Notes: generated from the letters alone by a model not told the origin. DNA of 12,965 bases from JAVBSX01 sp051660685 (GCA_051660685.1 JBOFQB010000050.1:1-12965); one strand, 5' to 3'; counted from the stretch's first letter, positions 6,119 through 12,965 are shown. Made by a program: numbers and translations.

Positions 6119-9100
6119 TCAAAAAATGGCGGTAACATCTCGGCGAGGTGAATGTTTCGCCCTTTGAACCGCTTCTTCAACCGTCTGCAAAAGTATTTGG
6201 TAATCGGAATCCGCTTCATTGGCGTAAATGACTTTTCCGCAACGACCTGTCAAAGGCGCTTTCAGAAAACGGCTGTTTTCGGGATGTTGCAAATCAATCC
6301 AGTCCAAACGGGAAACCGTCCCCGGATCATGACAATTCCCACATCGTCGTTCGTGAACCCTTTGTATCGTTTTTTGTAGTTCCTGCTCGGCCGGAAGATC
6401 ATACGCCCTTTTCGCAGATTTCATGTTCAAAAAACGATCATGGTAAGGAGCGTTTGCGTCAATCCATGTGACCAAAGAAAGATAATCATCCGGGGGAATC
6501 GGCGTTTTCGCAATCGGGCAAGGACCTTCTTGAATTGCCCGGATCAAACGGCTTTGCGAAGAACCAAACATACGCGGGGTTGAAAGAACACTTGCCGCAT
6601 CATATTTGTTCGCAATCGAAACAAGCTGATTCTCCAGAATCGTTCGATACGCCCGATTGTGTCCGTCAAAACCAAGCGTTCCAACCGAAGTCGCAATCGT
6701 TGCCCCTTCAACCAATCCCCCGGAAAAATCAAGACCCGCAGAAGGGGTTAAACCGGAATGACACGAAATACAATTGCGGTCAAAAACCGGTTGGATGTCG
6801 CGTAAAAAACTAATCGCACGATGTCCCCCCCAACTCGGAGGTGTCGGCTGAACCGGTTCAGCAAGAAGGGCAAGAGAATGTTTTTCTTCCGCAGGAGGAA
6901 CAACCGTTGTCGTTTCATGACAACCGACACATCCCCGTTTTTCCCCCGGTTGAAAACTGATAAAAGAACGCATACGACGTATTTCCTGAAAATTTTCGTC
7001 CAGCAACTGAAAATAAACGGCTTCATCAACCGGGACTTTGAAACTGGCACTTCCGTCGGGGTGAATCGGAACGGTTCCCAAAACCCGGGTTGGGGTCCAA
7101 CTCAGACCCATACTGAGGGCAACCAGTTCATAACGCATTCCCCCCGTCTCTTCACTGTAGGGCCAAGGTAATCCTTGCGAAATCCGAAGATACTTGATTT
7201 CTTCCGGTTGGACATCCGTCATTCCAAACGAAGCCCGATTGAGCGTACAAACGGCATAGTCAAGCGTCTCATCGGTCGAATCAAACAAAACCGGGGGACG
7301 TTTTCGTGCGGTCAAGGGAATCGGGACGGAACAGGAAATGTCAGGGTCCTTGTAAATCAGCTCTTTGTTCCCCAACACGTCGATCAAATAGAGGGCATAT
7401 CCCTTTTCGTCCGCGCCCCGAAAATACTCCGGCAGTCCTTGGGGCCAGGTTTTATCATAAGAATAGGCAACTAGGAAGAATTTTTCCGAGAGTGCCCAAG
7501 GATTCATATAATGTCCTCCATCATCCGGGACACCTCCTTCAAGAACGGGTGTTCCGCTCATTCCTCCTTCAGGAGGAAAAGTCCCGGGTGTTACAATCGT
7601 AATTCCGTCCGGGTTATTCAGCCCCACATGAGGTGAAATCAGCACAACCGGTCCACATGCAAGAGTATGATGTCCGGCTGCAATTGCGACGTACTTGCGC
7701 TCTCCTTGCTGTTCGGTTGGAACCGAACGGACATCCTCAAGAGCCCAGGGATTGTCCAAATGCTGTTTGAACAGGACATCGGCTCCCGTTCCGTCAGGAC
7801 GAACATACCAAAGGGACTGAATTTGCGTCAGATTCCGCTCTTGATATTCCCAACGTGTGTAACCGATTGTTCCATCATCTAAGGTATGCGGCAAATAATC
7901 TCCATCTTTGTTGACGCTAAGACGTCGGACCTTAGAACCGTCGTCTTTCATGACGTACAGATTACAGGAGGTTTCGTGCAGATTCGGGTCATGATTGCAT
8001 TGCAGAGAGTAACCGCAACGGTCCGAAACGAACGCAATGTCATCATTGGGCAACCAAGTCGGGTCAAGATCGCTCCAATACGACTCATGCGTCAGTTGAC
8101 GCAAACCCGTTCCGTCCAGATTGACCGTATAAATGTGTGTCGGCTCTTGCGACCCTCGCAATTCATGTCCGATTGTCCGTTCGCCGCAAAACGGAGGGGG
8201 CCAATCCGAACCGGTCCAGGGAAAATCTGGCTGTTTGGCAAAACCGAAAACCACTTTTTGCCCGTCCCAATGCAGGTCCATACCATGCACATGCCCCGGT
8301 CCCAATTGCCCGCGAATCAACTCATGCAGGGATTGCAACTGTGGAACTGCCTGATCCTCGTTACCCCCTTTTCTCCCCCGCAATGTCTCGTCCAAACCAT
8401 TTCCGTTTTGACTCACAACCGGATTTATGACGGTATTGCCCGCTTTCTCCCCGCCCCGACTGTCTGCACCCTTCGTCGAGGGACTTCGAGTTGCAAAAGG
8501 ATGTTCAAGAATACAAATATCACCCCCAGGTCGTGAAATCCAGGGCATGTGATTCAGGCATATATCAGGATATGTTTGTTGGGTAAACCGTTTGACAAAC
8601 AGTAGTCGGTCGAAATCCAAAAGGGGATTGGAAAAGGCGATGTCTCGAATCGCCCAACGAACTTTCAAATACAAGTGTTTTGCCGATTCCACATTCATCG
8701 GGTCCGATTGCAACAGAGACAGAACGTCATGCTCGAATTGTTCCAAACGTGCCCTTGCGTCATCTTGCCCCAAAAACGTTGCCAATTTCTTTCCCCGTTC
8801 CAGAACAGCATGGGTTGGAAATTCATGTTCGCCCGGTTTGTCAAGAACCGGTTGTTTTTTGACCGACCAGGGACTGAGACTGCTCTGATTGGCGGGACAC
8901 CCAAGAGCGATATTCAGCTTTGGATCGTCAACACCGTACACTTCCACTTCGTCCAAATGTAAAAAAATAGGAGTTTCACTTGGAATCATCAGCCGGACAA
9001 ACTGAGCGGAAATCGGCGGATCAAAGCAAACCTCAAGCGGTTTTTCCCGGGAAATACCGCCAAAAAAGGTGTTCGGATGTGCGTAAACCTCCTCCCAATG

Positions 9101-9508
9101 TTCACTGTCCGCCGAAATCAGAATTTTCAAATTGTCCGCATTGTGCAATCCCGGCTCATAATCCAGACGATTGTAGACGACGATTCGTCCAATTGGGACG
9201 TTTTCCCGCAAGTCGACGGACCACCATGGATTCGGTTCGAACCCGCAATGAAAGGCGTAAAGCCCCTTTTTGATTCCGTCAACAGCACCTGCTGCATCAT
9301 CTGCCGTTGTAACCGGACCATGTGCCGGTCCAAAAAGCCCGGACGGATTCGATCTCCATGATTCCGCCTGTTGCAACCAATCCGCTTCAACCAACGCCGC
9401 CATTTCCTGCCGATTCAACACCGTTTCCGTCGCACTGACAGTTGCAATCGTTATTGCCAAAAGAAACCATGATAAACCGAAAACGGAGAAAAAGAGACCA
9501 AATCGCAT
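6119..9508 (-). CDS. Secreted HzsA-related multihaem protein with discoidin-like domain
   Basis: This 1129-residue protein resembles the alpha subunit of hydrazine synthase in its middle and C-terminal parts; such HzsA-related proteins are common in non-anammox planctomycetes and their function is unknown. Residues 1-26 form a signal peptide (cleavage near VSA/TE). Residues ~57-191 look like an F5/8-type C (discoidin) sugar-binding domain (WWSVDL, GRIVVYNRLD, VRLMIPS, DEVEVYG). The HzsA-like propeller begins near HGMDLHW (408-414) and contains a TolB-like blade (YTVNLDGTGLRQLTH, then DLDPTWLPNDDIAFVSDR). Three c-type haem sites follow: C860VGCH864, C913ISCH917 and C1056GNCH1060. AAGGAA at 9522-9517 lies 8 bp before the ATG. 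Covalent haem attachment implies export across the cytoplasmic membrane. No HzsB or HzsC partner is nearby, so hydrazine synthesis should not be assumed. Confidence 0.85.
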   Translation of the reverse strand: MRFGLFFSVFGLSWFLLAITIATVSATETVLNRQEMAALVEADWLQQAESWRSNPSGLFGPAHGPVTTADDAAGAVDGIKKGLYAFHCGFEPNPWWSVDLRENVPIGRIVVYNRLDYEPGLHNADNLKILISADSEHWEEVYAHPNTFFGGISREKPLEVCFDPPISAQFVRLMIPSETPIFLHLDEVEVYGVDDPKLNIALGCPANQSSLSPWSVKKQPVLDKPGEHEFPTHAVLERGKKLATFLGQDDARARLEQFEHDVLSLLQSDPMNVESAKHLYLKVRWAIRDIAFSNPLLDFDRLLFVKRFTQQTYPDICLNHMPWISRPGGDICILEHPFATRSPSTKGADSRGGEKAGNTVINPVVSQNGNGLDETLRGRKGGNEDQAVPQLQSLHELIRGQLGPGHVHGMDLHWDGQKVVFGFAKQPDFPWTGSDWPPPFCGERTIGHELRGSQEPTHIYTVNLDGTGLRQLTHESYWSDLDPTWLPNDDIAFVSDRCGYSLQCNHDPNLHETSCNLYVMKDDGSKVRRLSVNKDGDYLPHTLDDGTIGYTRWEYQERNLTQIQSLWYVRPDGTGADVLFKQHLDNPWALEDVRSVPTEQQGERKYVAIAAGHHTLACGPVVLISPHVGLNNPDGITIVTPGTFPPEGGMSGTPVLEGGVPDDGGHYMNPWALSEKFFLVAYSYDKTWPQGLPEYFRGADEKGYALYLIDVLGNKELIYKDPDISCSVPIPLTARKRPPVLFDSTDETLDYAVCTLNRASFGMTDVQPEEIKYLRISQGLPWPYSEETGGMRYELVALSMGLSWTPTRVLGTVPIHPDGSASFKVPVDEAVYFQLLDENFQEIRRMRSFISFQPGEKRGCVGCHETTTVVPPAEEKHSLALLAEPVQPTPPSWGGHRAISFLRDIQPVFDRNCISCHSGLTPSAGLDFSGGLVEGATIATSVGTLGFDGHNRAYRTILENQLVSIANKYDAASVLSTPRMFGSSQSRLIRAIQEGPCPIAKTPIPPDDYLSLVTWIDANAPYHDRFLNMKSAKRAYDLPAEQELQKTIQRVHERRCGNCHDPGTVSRLDWIDLQHPENSRFLKAPLTGRCGKVIYANEADSDYQILLQTVEEAVQRAKHSPRRDVTAIF

Positions 9509-9525
9509 GTTACACTTTCCTTGAA

Positions 9526-9595
9526 CTTAGAACTAAGGGGAATATAGGGCAGAACAGCAGGTTGGTAGGCTTCGTACAAAACCAAATTTTGGTTT
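9526..9595. promoter_or_regulatory. Two palindromes in the leader of the HzsA-related gene
   Basis: AAACCAAA-T-TTTGGTTT (9579-9595) has perfect 8-bp arms about 70 bp before the ATG. CTTAG-AA-CTAAG (9526-9537) is a second perfect palindrome next to the ribosome binding site. The first has operator-like geometry, but no regulator is known. I found no convincing -35/-10 pair in this leader. Confidence 0.35.
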
Positions 9596-9708
9596 CGCAG
9601 GACACCTCAGAATACCATAACGGTGTTGAAAGGCTCTCAATAAAGTTCTTTTCATCAGGTGAAAAAACCTTGTTTCCTGTCGTGAACAAGTAGACGTTGG
9701 ATTGAGCG

Positions 9709-9757
9709 CATTTCAATAATTGGTATACACATTTCGCGCTTTTTTGACACCTGAAAT
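9709..9757 (+). repeat. Dispersed repeat copy 2
   Basis: CATTTCAATAATTGGTATAC, then ACATTTCGCGCTTTTTTGAC, matches copies at 5967 and 12644 with few substitutions. It lies 200 bp upstream of the start of the minus-strand HzsA-related gene. Confidence 0.7.
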
Positions 9758-9768
9758 TCCCAGTCTGC

Positions 9769-9852
9769 ATCTCTCAGCTGCATCGCAATCTCTCAGCTGC
9801 ATCGCAACGACACCATTGTAGCCCGGGGTGAAGCGCAGCGAAACCCCGGGTT
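9769..9852 (-). repeat. Palindromic repeat unit D (minus orientation) with tandem duplication
   Basis: The long hairpin has arms AGCCCGGGGT (9820-9829) and ACCCCGGGTT (9843-9852). On the minus strand the 14-nt linker GCTACAATGGTGTC (9822-9809) leads straight into a short hairpin GTTGC-GAT-GCAGC (9808-9796) containing one G-U pair. The stretch ATCTCTCAGCTGCATCGCA is present as two perfect 19-bp tandem copies (9769-9787 and 9788-9806), so the short hairpin has been duplicated. Confidence 0.75.
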
Positions 9853-9868
9853 CAATTTAACATTGTCG

Positions 9869-9938
9869 TTTAGCCGCAGAACGACGTTCCGCGCGTATTG
9901 AAATCTCTGTACGCGCGATACGTTGTATCGCGGCTAAA
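9869..9938. repeat. Cloverleaf-forming inverted repeat element
   Basis: Outer arms TTTAGCCGC (9869-9877) and GCGGCTAAA (9930-9938) are perfectly complementary. Inside are three hairpins: GAAC-GAC-GTTC (9879-9889), CGCGCGTA/TACGCGCG (9890-9897 with 9910-9917), and GATAC-GTT-GTATC (9917-9929). The last two share one base. It is not a tRNA: it lacks T-loop and anticodon features. A partial relative lies at 5825-5850. Confidence 0.7.
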
Positions 9939-9947
9939 CATTAGGTC

Positions 9948-10039
9948 GCTCCGATGGAGCTTGATTTCTTGGGGGACCGTCAACCCCAGAGCTACAATAG
10001 TGTCGTCCCGACGGGACTAGAAAGGGACTGCTTAACATT
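9948..10039 (+). repeat. Palindromic repeat unit B
   Basis: GCTCC-GAT-GGAGC (9948-9960) is followed by a TGGGG/CCCCA hairpin (9970-9988). The 14-nt linker GCTACAATAGTGTC (9991-10004) leads to the short hairpin GTCCC-GAC-GGGAC (10005-10017) and a 22-nt tail ending CTTAACATT (10039). Linker and tail lengths equal those of unit A, while the hairpin stem differs by paired changes. Confidence 0.75.
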
Positions 10040-10050
10040 GGACTTGTTCT

Positions 10051-10250
10051 GGAACCGGTTGCAAAGTTCCGTCTCTCGGGGCAACATGCAAACTCTGTAA
10101 CCGTTCACGGGAAATTAGAATGTTGTATCATTCTTAGCACCAAAGGTGCGTAACAAAATAGACAGCGGTTTTAACCGCTGGTGTCAAAATGTCAAAAATT
10201 ATTCGCCCTGTAAGGGCGAAACAATGAATTGTGCTGCCCCTTCAGGGCAG
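10051..10250. repeat. Run of five unrelated short hairpins
   Basis: The hairpins are GGAAC/GTTCC (10051-10070), GCACC-AAA-GGTGC (10137-10149), CAGCGGTT-TT-AACCGCTG (10163-10180), TTCGCCCT-GTA-AGGGCGAA (10202-10220) and CTGCCC-CTTCA-GGGCAG (10234-10250). All arms are perfect. They differ in sequence and are separated by AT-rich spacers of roughly 13-66 bp. None is followed by a T-tract on either strand, so they are not ordinary terminators. Confidence 0.7.
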
Positions 10251-10268
10251 AATATAGTGTGAGACACC

Positions 10269-10347
10269 AACCCAGGGTTGCGGCGAGTACGCCTTACCCT
10301 GGGCTATTTTGTTGCGCCCCGTTGGGGCGAAGATGAGAGTTTTCATC
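10269..10347 (+). repeat. Palindromic repeat unit C
   Basis: The long hairpin has arms AACCCAGGGT (10269-10278) and ACCCTGGGCT (10296-10305), with an inner GGCG-CGCC stem (10282-10293). A 12-nt T-rich linker follows, then the short hairpin CGCCCC-GTT-GGGGCG (10315-10329) and a GATGA/TCATC pair (10332-10347). It is the nearest structure to the end of the minus-strand gene at 10405 and could act as its transcript end, though no T-tract is present. Confidence 0.65.
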
Positions 10348-10404
10348 TTATAAAAAGGTGTACCAACTCTGTTTTCTAAATACCCGTGAATGGTTACAAA
10401 ACTC

Positions 10405-12507
10405 TTACGGTTGTTCATTCCAGGTCCAAGTGAGCGAGAACCAACCGTTTTCACAACTGACAGAAGCGGGTTCGAGCACTCCTCGCCCTTTCCATTGTTC
10501 CCCCAGTTCAATCGGTTCCAACGTCCAACTCTTCTTTAACGCTTTGTCCAAACGTCGTGTCACAACACCCCGGATGATTTGTGCCCTTCCTGCGATTTTT
10601 TCCCCGCTGTTGGGGTCGAATCCGGGCGGATAGACTTTCGGGACATCGGCCAACTCAAAGACCACACGATTGACCAAGCGTCCGTCCTCCTCAACCGTTA
10701 CTGTCTTGACATTGTACTTGATCGTGATGTCGAGACCCGGATAGTCACGACCTTCCTGCTCAAAACGGTCAGCATGAATAATCACACTCAGACATTGGTC
10801 GAGAAAAACAAAGGAAATTGGCGATTTCTGCGCAAACGTAATCGTCAACGACGGATTCTCCGTGTCCTGTGTGTCCCGTTCCAATGTCCCGGTCCATTCA
10901 GGAAACTGTTCCCGCAAGTGTTCAAACAGCTCCTTCTCCTCAATCCGTTGACCGCCTAACCCAAATGAGCAGGTGTTCGTCAACGCCGATTGGTGTATCT
11001 GAACCGAGAGGTCAACGTCGGACGATTTTTCAGGCGGAAGAGTTGCGGTACTCAATTGTGACGAATCGCCGATCAACAACACTCCATTCAGTTCCGCTTC
11101 ATTGCTATAAAATTGCCAAATCGTCGGAAAATATCCCACTTCTAACAGAGGTTGGCGGATTTTCTCCTGAAACCGCTCATTCAACAGCGAAATCCGTTCG
11201 TCCGCTCTTGCGTCAATCCGCTTGTTCATCCGCTGTTCCGTTCGTCGCGTCGCTTCTCGTTCCGTTGTCGGTTTACGCTGTAATGTCTGATTACGAATAA
11301 TCGGTTGCAACAGTTGACAGGTATAAATGTCCAAACGTTGCGTTTCATAATGAATGTTCCCGGTTGTTCGAGTCGGACCGTATGAAATTCCGTTTGCGCC
11401 GAAATACATCGGTTTGTACGACAACAGTGTCCCAGTATTTTCATTCAAAATCCGAACTCTCCCCTTACGACCGACTGTATTCGTCTTAATCGCCGAGTCA
11501 ATCTGAATTTGCAACTCACCCCGTTGAAGATTCGGTTGGAGAAGAGCAACCGTCTGACTTTCCACAACGCCTTTTCCGGTCAACATTGTCCCAAAAATAT
11601 TTTCCCGAACCTCAACATCCTCAACATACTCCTGTCGGTATCCTCCATTAAGAAATTTTGCACTTGCCGAAAAGAAACAATTCGGTCGAGCAAGGAGTTT
11701 TTTCAAAACCGCGACGAGTTCCCGGGTCTCTTGAGAAATGACCCCCAGATCGTCCAACCAACGAACCGAATCGGCAAGAGGGGGACCATATTCTGGTCGG
11801 TCTCCGTCAAGGTAACAATCAACAAAAACGGGAATTTCATCACACAGTTGAGCAAAGGATTCCACATAGTCCTCGTTCTGAATGACATATTCAAGGGCCA
11901 AGTATTGCCGCAATTCATTTTTGAGCGATCCAAAAAGGACCTGATCGAACAGACAAGGGGAAACCAACAAGACGTGGAGAGTTCCGGTTAAAATGTCAGA
12001 AGAAAAGTCTTTCGGCTGACTCAACATCTGCTTCAATTCCTGCAAACCAATCAATTTCCGCCAAGTTTCGGCTTTTTCTTGATCGGAATACTTTTTCAAC
12101 TCCTTATCCAACAAATTAACGGTCTGTTTTAACTTGGCGCGAACGTTCTTCAATTGGGATTCACTTGGAACCTGAAATGACGTTTTTGCTTTTTCGCAAG
12201 CGTCACGAATCACCTCGACCAACTCATCCCGGTTCAAAACATCAGGATCAAGATAATACGCCAAACGGTCCGAATCTCTCGCCCCTTTGCTTGTTTCTCC
12301 TTCTTTTGTGGTCCATTTTGACATATTTTGAACAGGTCCTTGCGGGGAGACACGTTCAGACGAAGCGAGGGCGTGACGCAAGCGTGAGGGACTTTGAGAG
12401 GGGACCCGAAAAATTTGGGCTTGGAGAAGAGTACATGTCCCAACAATTGCGAACAGGCAGAAAAGGTAGTACAGCTTAGAAAGGGGAATCAACCGGATAT
12501 GTTTCAT
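10405..12507 (-). CDS. Large secreted protein of unknown function
   Basis: I do not recognise a named family. From the ATG at 12507 the 700-residue product opens with a textbook signal peptide (KHIRLIPLSK, then hydrophobic LYYLFCLFAIVGTCTLL, cleavage near LQA/QI at about residue 29). A mixed charged region follows. Around 335-360 is an NTVGRKGRVRILNENTGTL stretch. A strongly charged helical segment (TEREATRRTEQRMNKRIDAR, about 405-455) follows, then a beta-rich C-terminal half without Cys clusters or catalytic motifs. Similar secreted proteins, with a beta segment followed by an Arg/Glu-rich helix, are to my knowledge seen mainly in planctomycetes. A GTG at 12558 is in frame but would place 17 residues before the signal peptide; neither start has a good Shine-Dalgarno sequence. 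The next minus-strand gene is ~900 bp downstream, so an operon is unlikely. Confidence 0.75.
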   Translation of the reverse strand: MKHIRLIPLSKLYYLFCLFAIVGTCTLLQAQIFRVPSQSPSRLRHALASSERVSPQGPVQNMSKWTTKEGETSKGARDSDRLAYYLDPDVLNRDELVEVIRDACEKAKTSFQVPSESQLKNVRAKLKQTVNLLDKELKKYSDQEKAETWRKLIGLQELKQMLSQPKDFSSDILTGTLHVLLVSPCLFDQVLFGSLKNELRQYLALEYVIQNEDYVESFAQLCDEIPVFVDCYLDGDRPEYGPPLADSVRWLDDLGVISQETRELVAVLKKLLARPNCFFSASAKFLNGGYRQEYVEDVEVRENIFGTMLTGKGVVESQTVALLQPNLQRGELQIQIDSAIKTNTVGRKGRVRILNENTGTLLSYKPMYFGANGISYGPTRTTGNIHYETQRLDIYTCQLLQPIIRNQTLQRKPTTEREATRRTEQRMNKRIDARADERISLLNERFQEKIRQPLLEVGYFPTIWQFYSNEAELNGVLLIGDSSQLSTATLPPEKSSDVDLSVQIHQSALTNTCSFGLGGQRIEEKELFEHLREQFPEWTGTLERDTQDTENPSLTITFAQKSPISFVFLDQCLSVIIHADRFEQEGRDYPGLDITIKYNVKTVTVEEDGRLVNRVVFELADVPKVYPPGFDPNSGEKIAGRAQIIRGVVTRRLDKALKKSWTLEPIELGEQWKGRGVLEPASVSCENGWFSLTWTWNEQP

Positions 12508-12643
12508 TGTTCTGTAAATTGCTGAAAGGACACAATCGGCAAAATTCACGTTATTCACAAAGTCAACTTTTCAACATAATCGGGCCTTAAAAAAAGTAAA
12601 CGTGCAAGGAAAAAAATTTTTTTTGTGTTTGAACGAACGGGAG

Positions 12644-12716
12644 CATTTCAATAATGGGTATACACATTTCACGCTTTTTGATGTCAGAAAATTTTTGTGT
12701 CCTAAAATTCAAGGAC
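12644..12716 (+). repeat. Dispersed repeat copy 3
   Basis: CATTTCAATAATGGGTATAC, then ACATTTCACGCTTTTTGA and later AAAATTCAAGGAC, matches copy 1 (5967-6024) over about 60-70 bp with one insertion, and copy 2 (9709-9757) over about 40 bp. It lies about 140 bp upstream of the start of the minus-strand secreted-protein gene, a position like that of copy 2. Confidence 0.7.
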
Positions 12717-12772
12717 TACAGGAAAGCCCGTTGAACAATCGGGGTGCTATTTTATCAAAATGAATTTCCGCG

Positions 12773-12806
12773 CCCCCCTATCCCCCATTTCCTGACCCAA
12801 TCCCCC
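12773..12806 (-). other. G-run cluster, possible G-quadruplex
   Basis: The minus strand has runs GGGGG, GGG, GGGGG and GGGGGG with loops of 3, 9 and 3 bases. The 9-base loop exceeds the usual limit of 7, so this is a relaxed match. The GGGGATAGGG core also occurs at 6081-6104. Confidence 0.4.
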
Positions 12807-12902
12807 AGGACTAACGCATCAAAATAGGGATTCATCGTTAATTTGGTCAAAATACACGTTTCAGGCAAACACAACAGCCGGAAGGGAGCGCAGCGTACTG
12901 AC

Positions 12903-12931
12903 GGTTTGTGACATTTTTTTGTCAACAAACC
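12903..12931. other. Stem-loop with T-rich loop
   Basis: GGTTTGTGACA (12903-12913) pairs with TGTCAACAAACC (12920-12931) over 11 bp with a single bulged base and a loop of six T. No T-tract follows on either strand, so terminator function is doubtful. Confidence 0.4.
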
Positions 12932-12965
12932 TCCTATTTGTCTCAGTTGTCCCAAAATACGACCG

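Larger units (their letters stand above)
12508..12965. other. Gene-free stretch with A-tract, repeat copy, G-runs and stem-loop
   Basis: No reading frame here has convincing coding character. A symmetrical A7T8 tract at 12610-12624 lies about 100 bp upstream of the secreted-protein start and could bend DNA or act as an upstream promoter element. I could not pick a confident -35/-10 pair for that gene. The other contents are listed separately. Confidence 0.5.

Noticed and set aside
6152..9361. Many plus-strand open frames opposite the HzsA-related gene.
   Set aside because: They are antisense shadows of a long well-supported coding sequence, with atypical composition and no ribosome binding sites.
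6119..9508. Evidence for anammox metabolism (hydrazine synthase).
   Set aside because: Only an HzsA-related protein is present. No hzsB, hzsC or hydrazine dehydrogenase gene is in the window, and such relatives occur widely in non-anammox planctomycetes.
9869..9938. A tRNA gene, because of the cloverleaf fold.
   Set aside because: It has no TTCRA loop, no 7-bp acceptor stem with discriminator and no anticodon loop of 7 bases; the arms are the wrong sizes.
12755..12955. A 66-codon minus-strand frame at the window end.
   Set aside because: It runs through the G-run cluster and the stem-loop arm, has no clear ribosome binding site, and its translation resembles no family I know.
1..12965. A CRISPR array accompanying the cmr genes.
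   Set aside because: No stretch shows regularly spaced direct repeats of 25-40 bp. The repeats at 9769-10347 are palindromic and unevenly spaced.

Overview
The window looks like an accessory region of a mesophilic, moderate-GC member of the Planctomycetota, outside the anammox group. The main reasons are a secreted HzsA-related multihaem protein with an N-terminal discoidin-like domain, a large secreted protein of a kind I associate with this phylum, mostly weak Shine-Dalgarno sequences, and gene-free stretches packed with small palindromes. The assignment is inference from gene content; there is no rRNA or other marker gene here.

Region 1 (1-3799): the 3' part of a type III-B CRISPR-Cas operon on the plus strand. 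cmr4, cmr5 and cmr6 overlap or nearly touch, followed 55 bp later by a TM1812-type (Csx1/Csm6 group) CARF-HEPN ribonuclease. The start of a divergent IS66-type transposase gene lies immediately upstream of cmr4. cas10, cmr1, cmr3 and any CRISPR array are not in the window. If a Cas10 exists nearby, Cmr4-6 would belong to the RNA-cleaving backbone, and the CARF-HEPN protein would be its cyclic-oligoadenylate-activated effector.

Region 2 (3800-5594): decayed and transferred material on the plus strand. A start-less reading frame is followed by the last ~40 codons of a short-chain dehydrogenase, a good sigma70-like promoter, and a two-gene unit: a stand-alone GyrI-like ligand-binding protein with a CxCxxCxC motif, and a nucleotidyltransferase resembling lincosamide nucleotidyltransferases Lnu(B)/Lnu(F).

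Region 3 (5595-6118): no gene. It holds a long hairpin with a T-tract on the minus strand, one unit of a structured palindromic repeat, a pair of inverted copies of a dispersed repeat, and a four-run G-quadruplex motif just after the stop of the next (minus-strand) gene.

Region 4 (6119-12507): two long minus-strand genes, a 1129-residue secreted HzsA-related cytochrome and a 700-residue secreted protein of unknown function. The ~900 bp between them (9509-10404) has no gene but holds about a dozen palindromes. Several form repeating units with a constant scaffold and a covarying hairpin, and one forms a cloverleaf-like fold.

Region 5 (12508-12965): no convincing gene. It holds an A7T8 tract, a third direct copy of the dispersed repeat, a second G-run cluster and a stem-loop.

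The most interesting structure not explained by genes is the set of modular hairpin repeats in regions 3 and 4.
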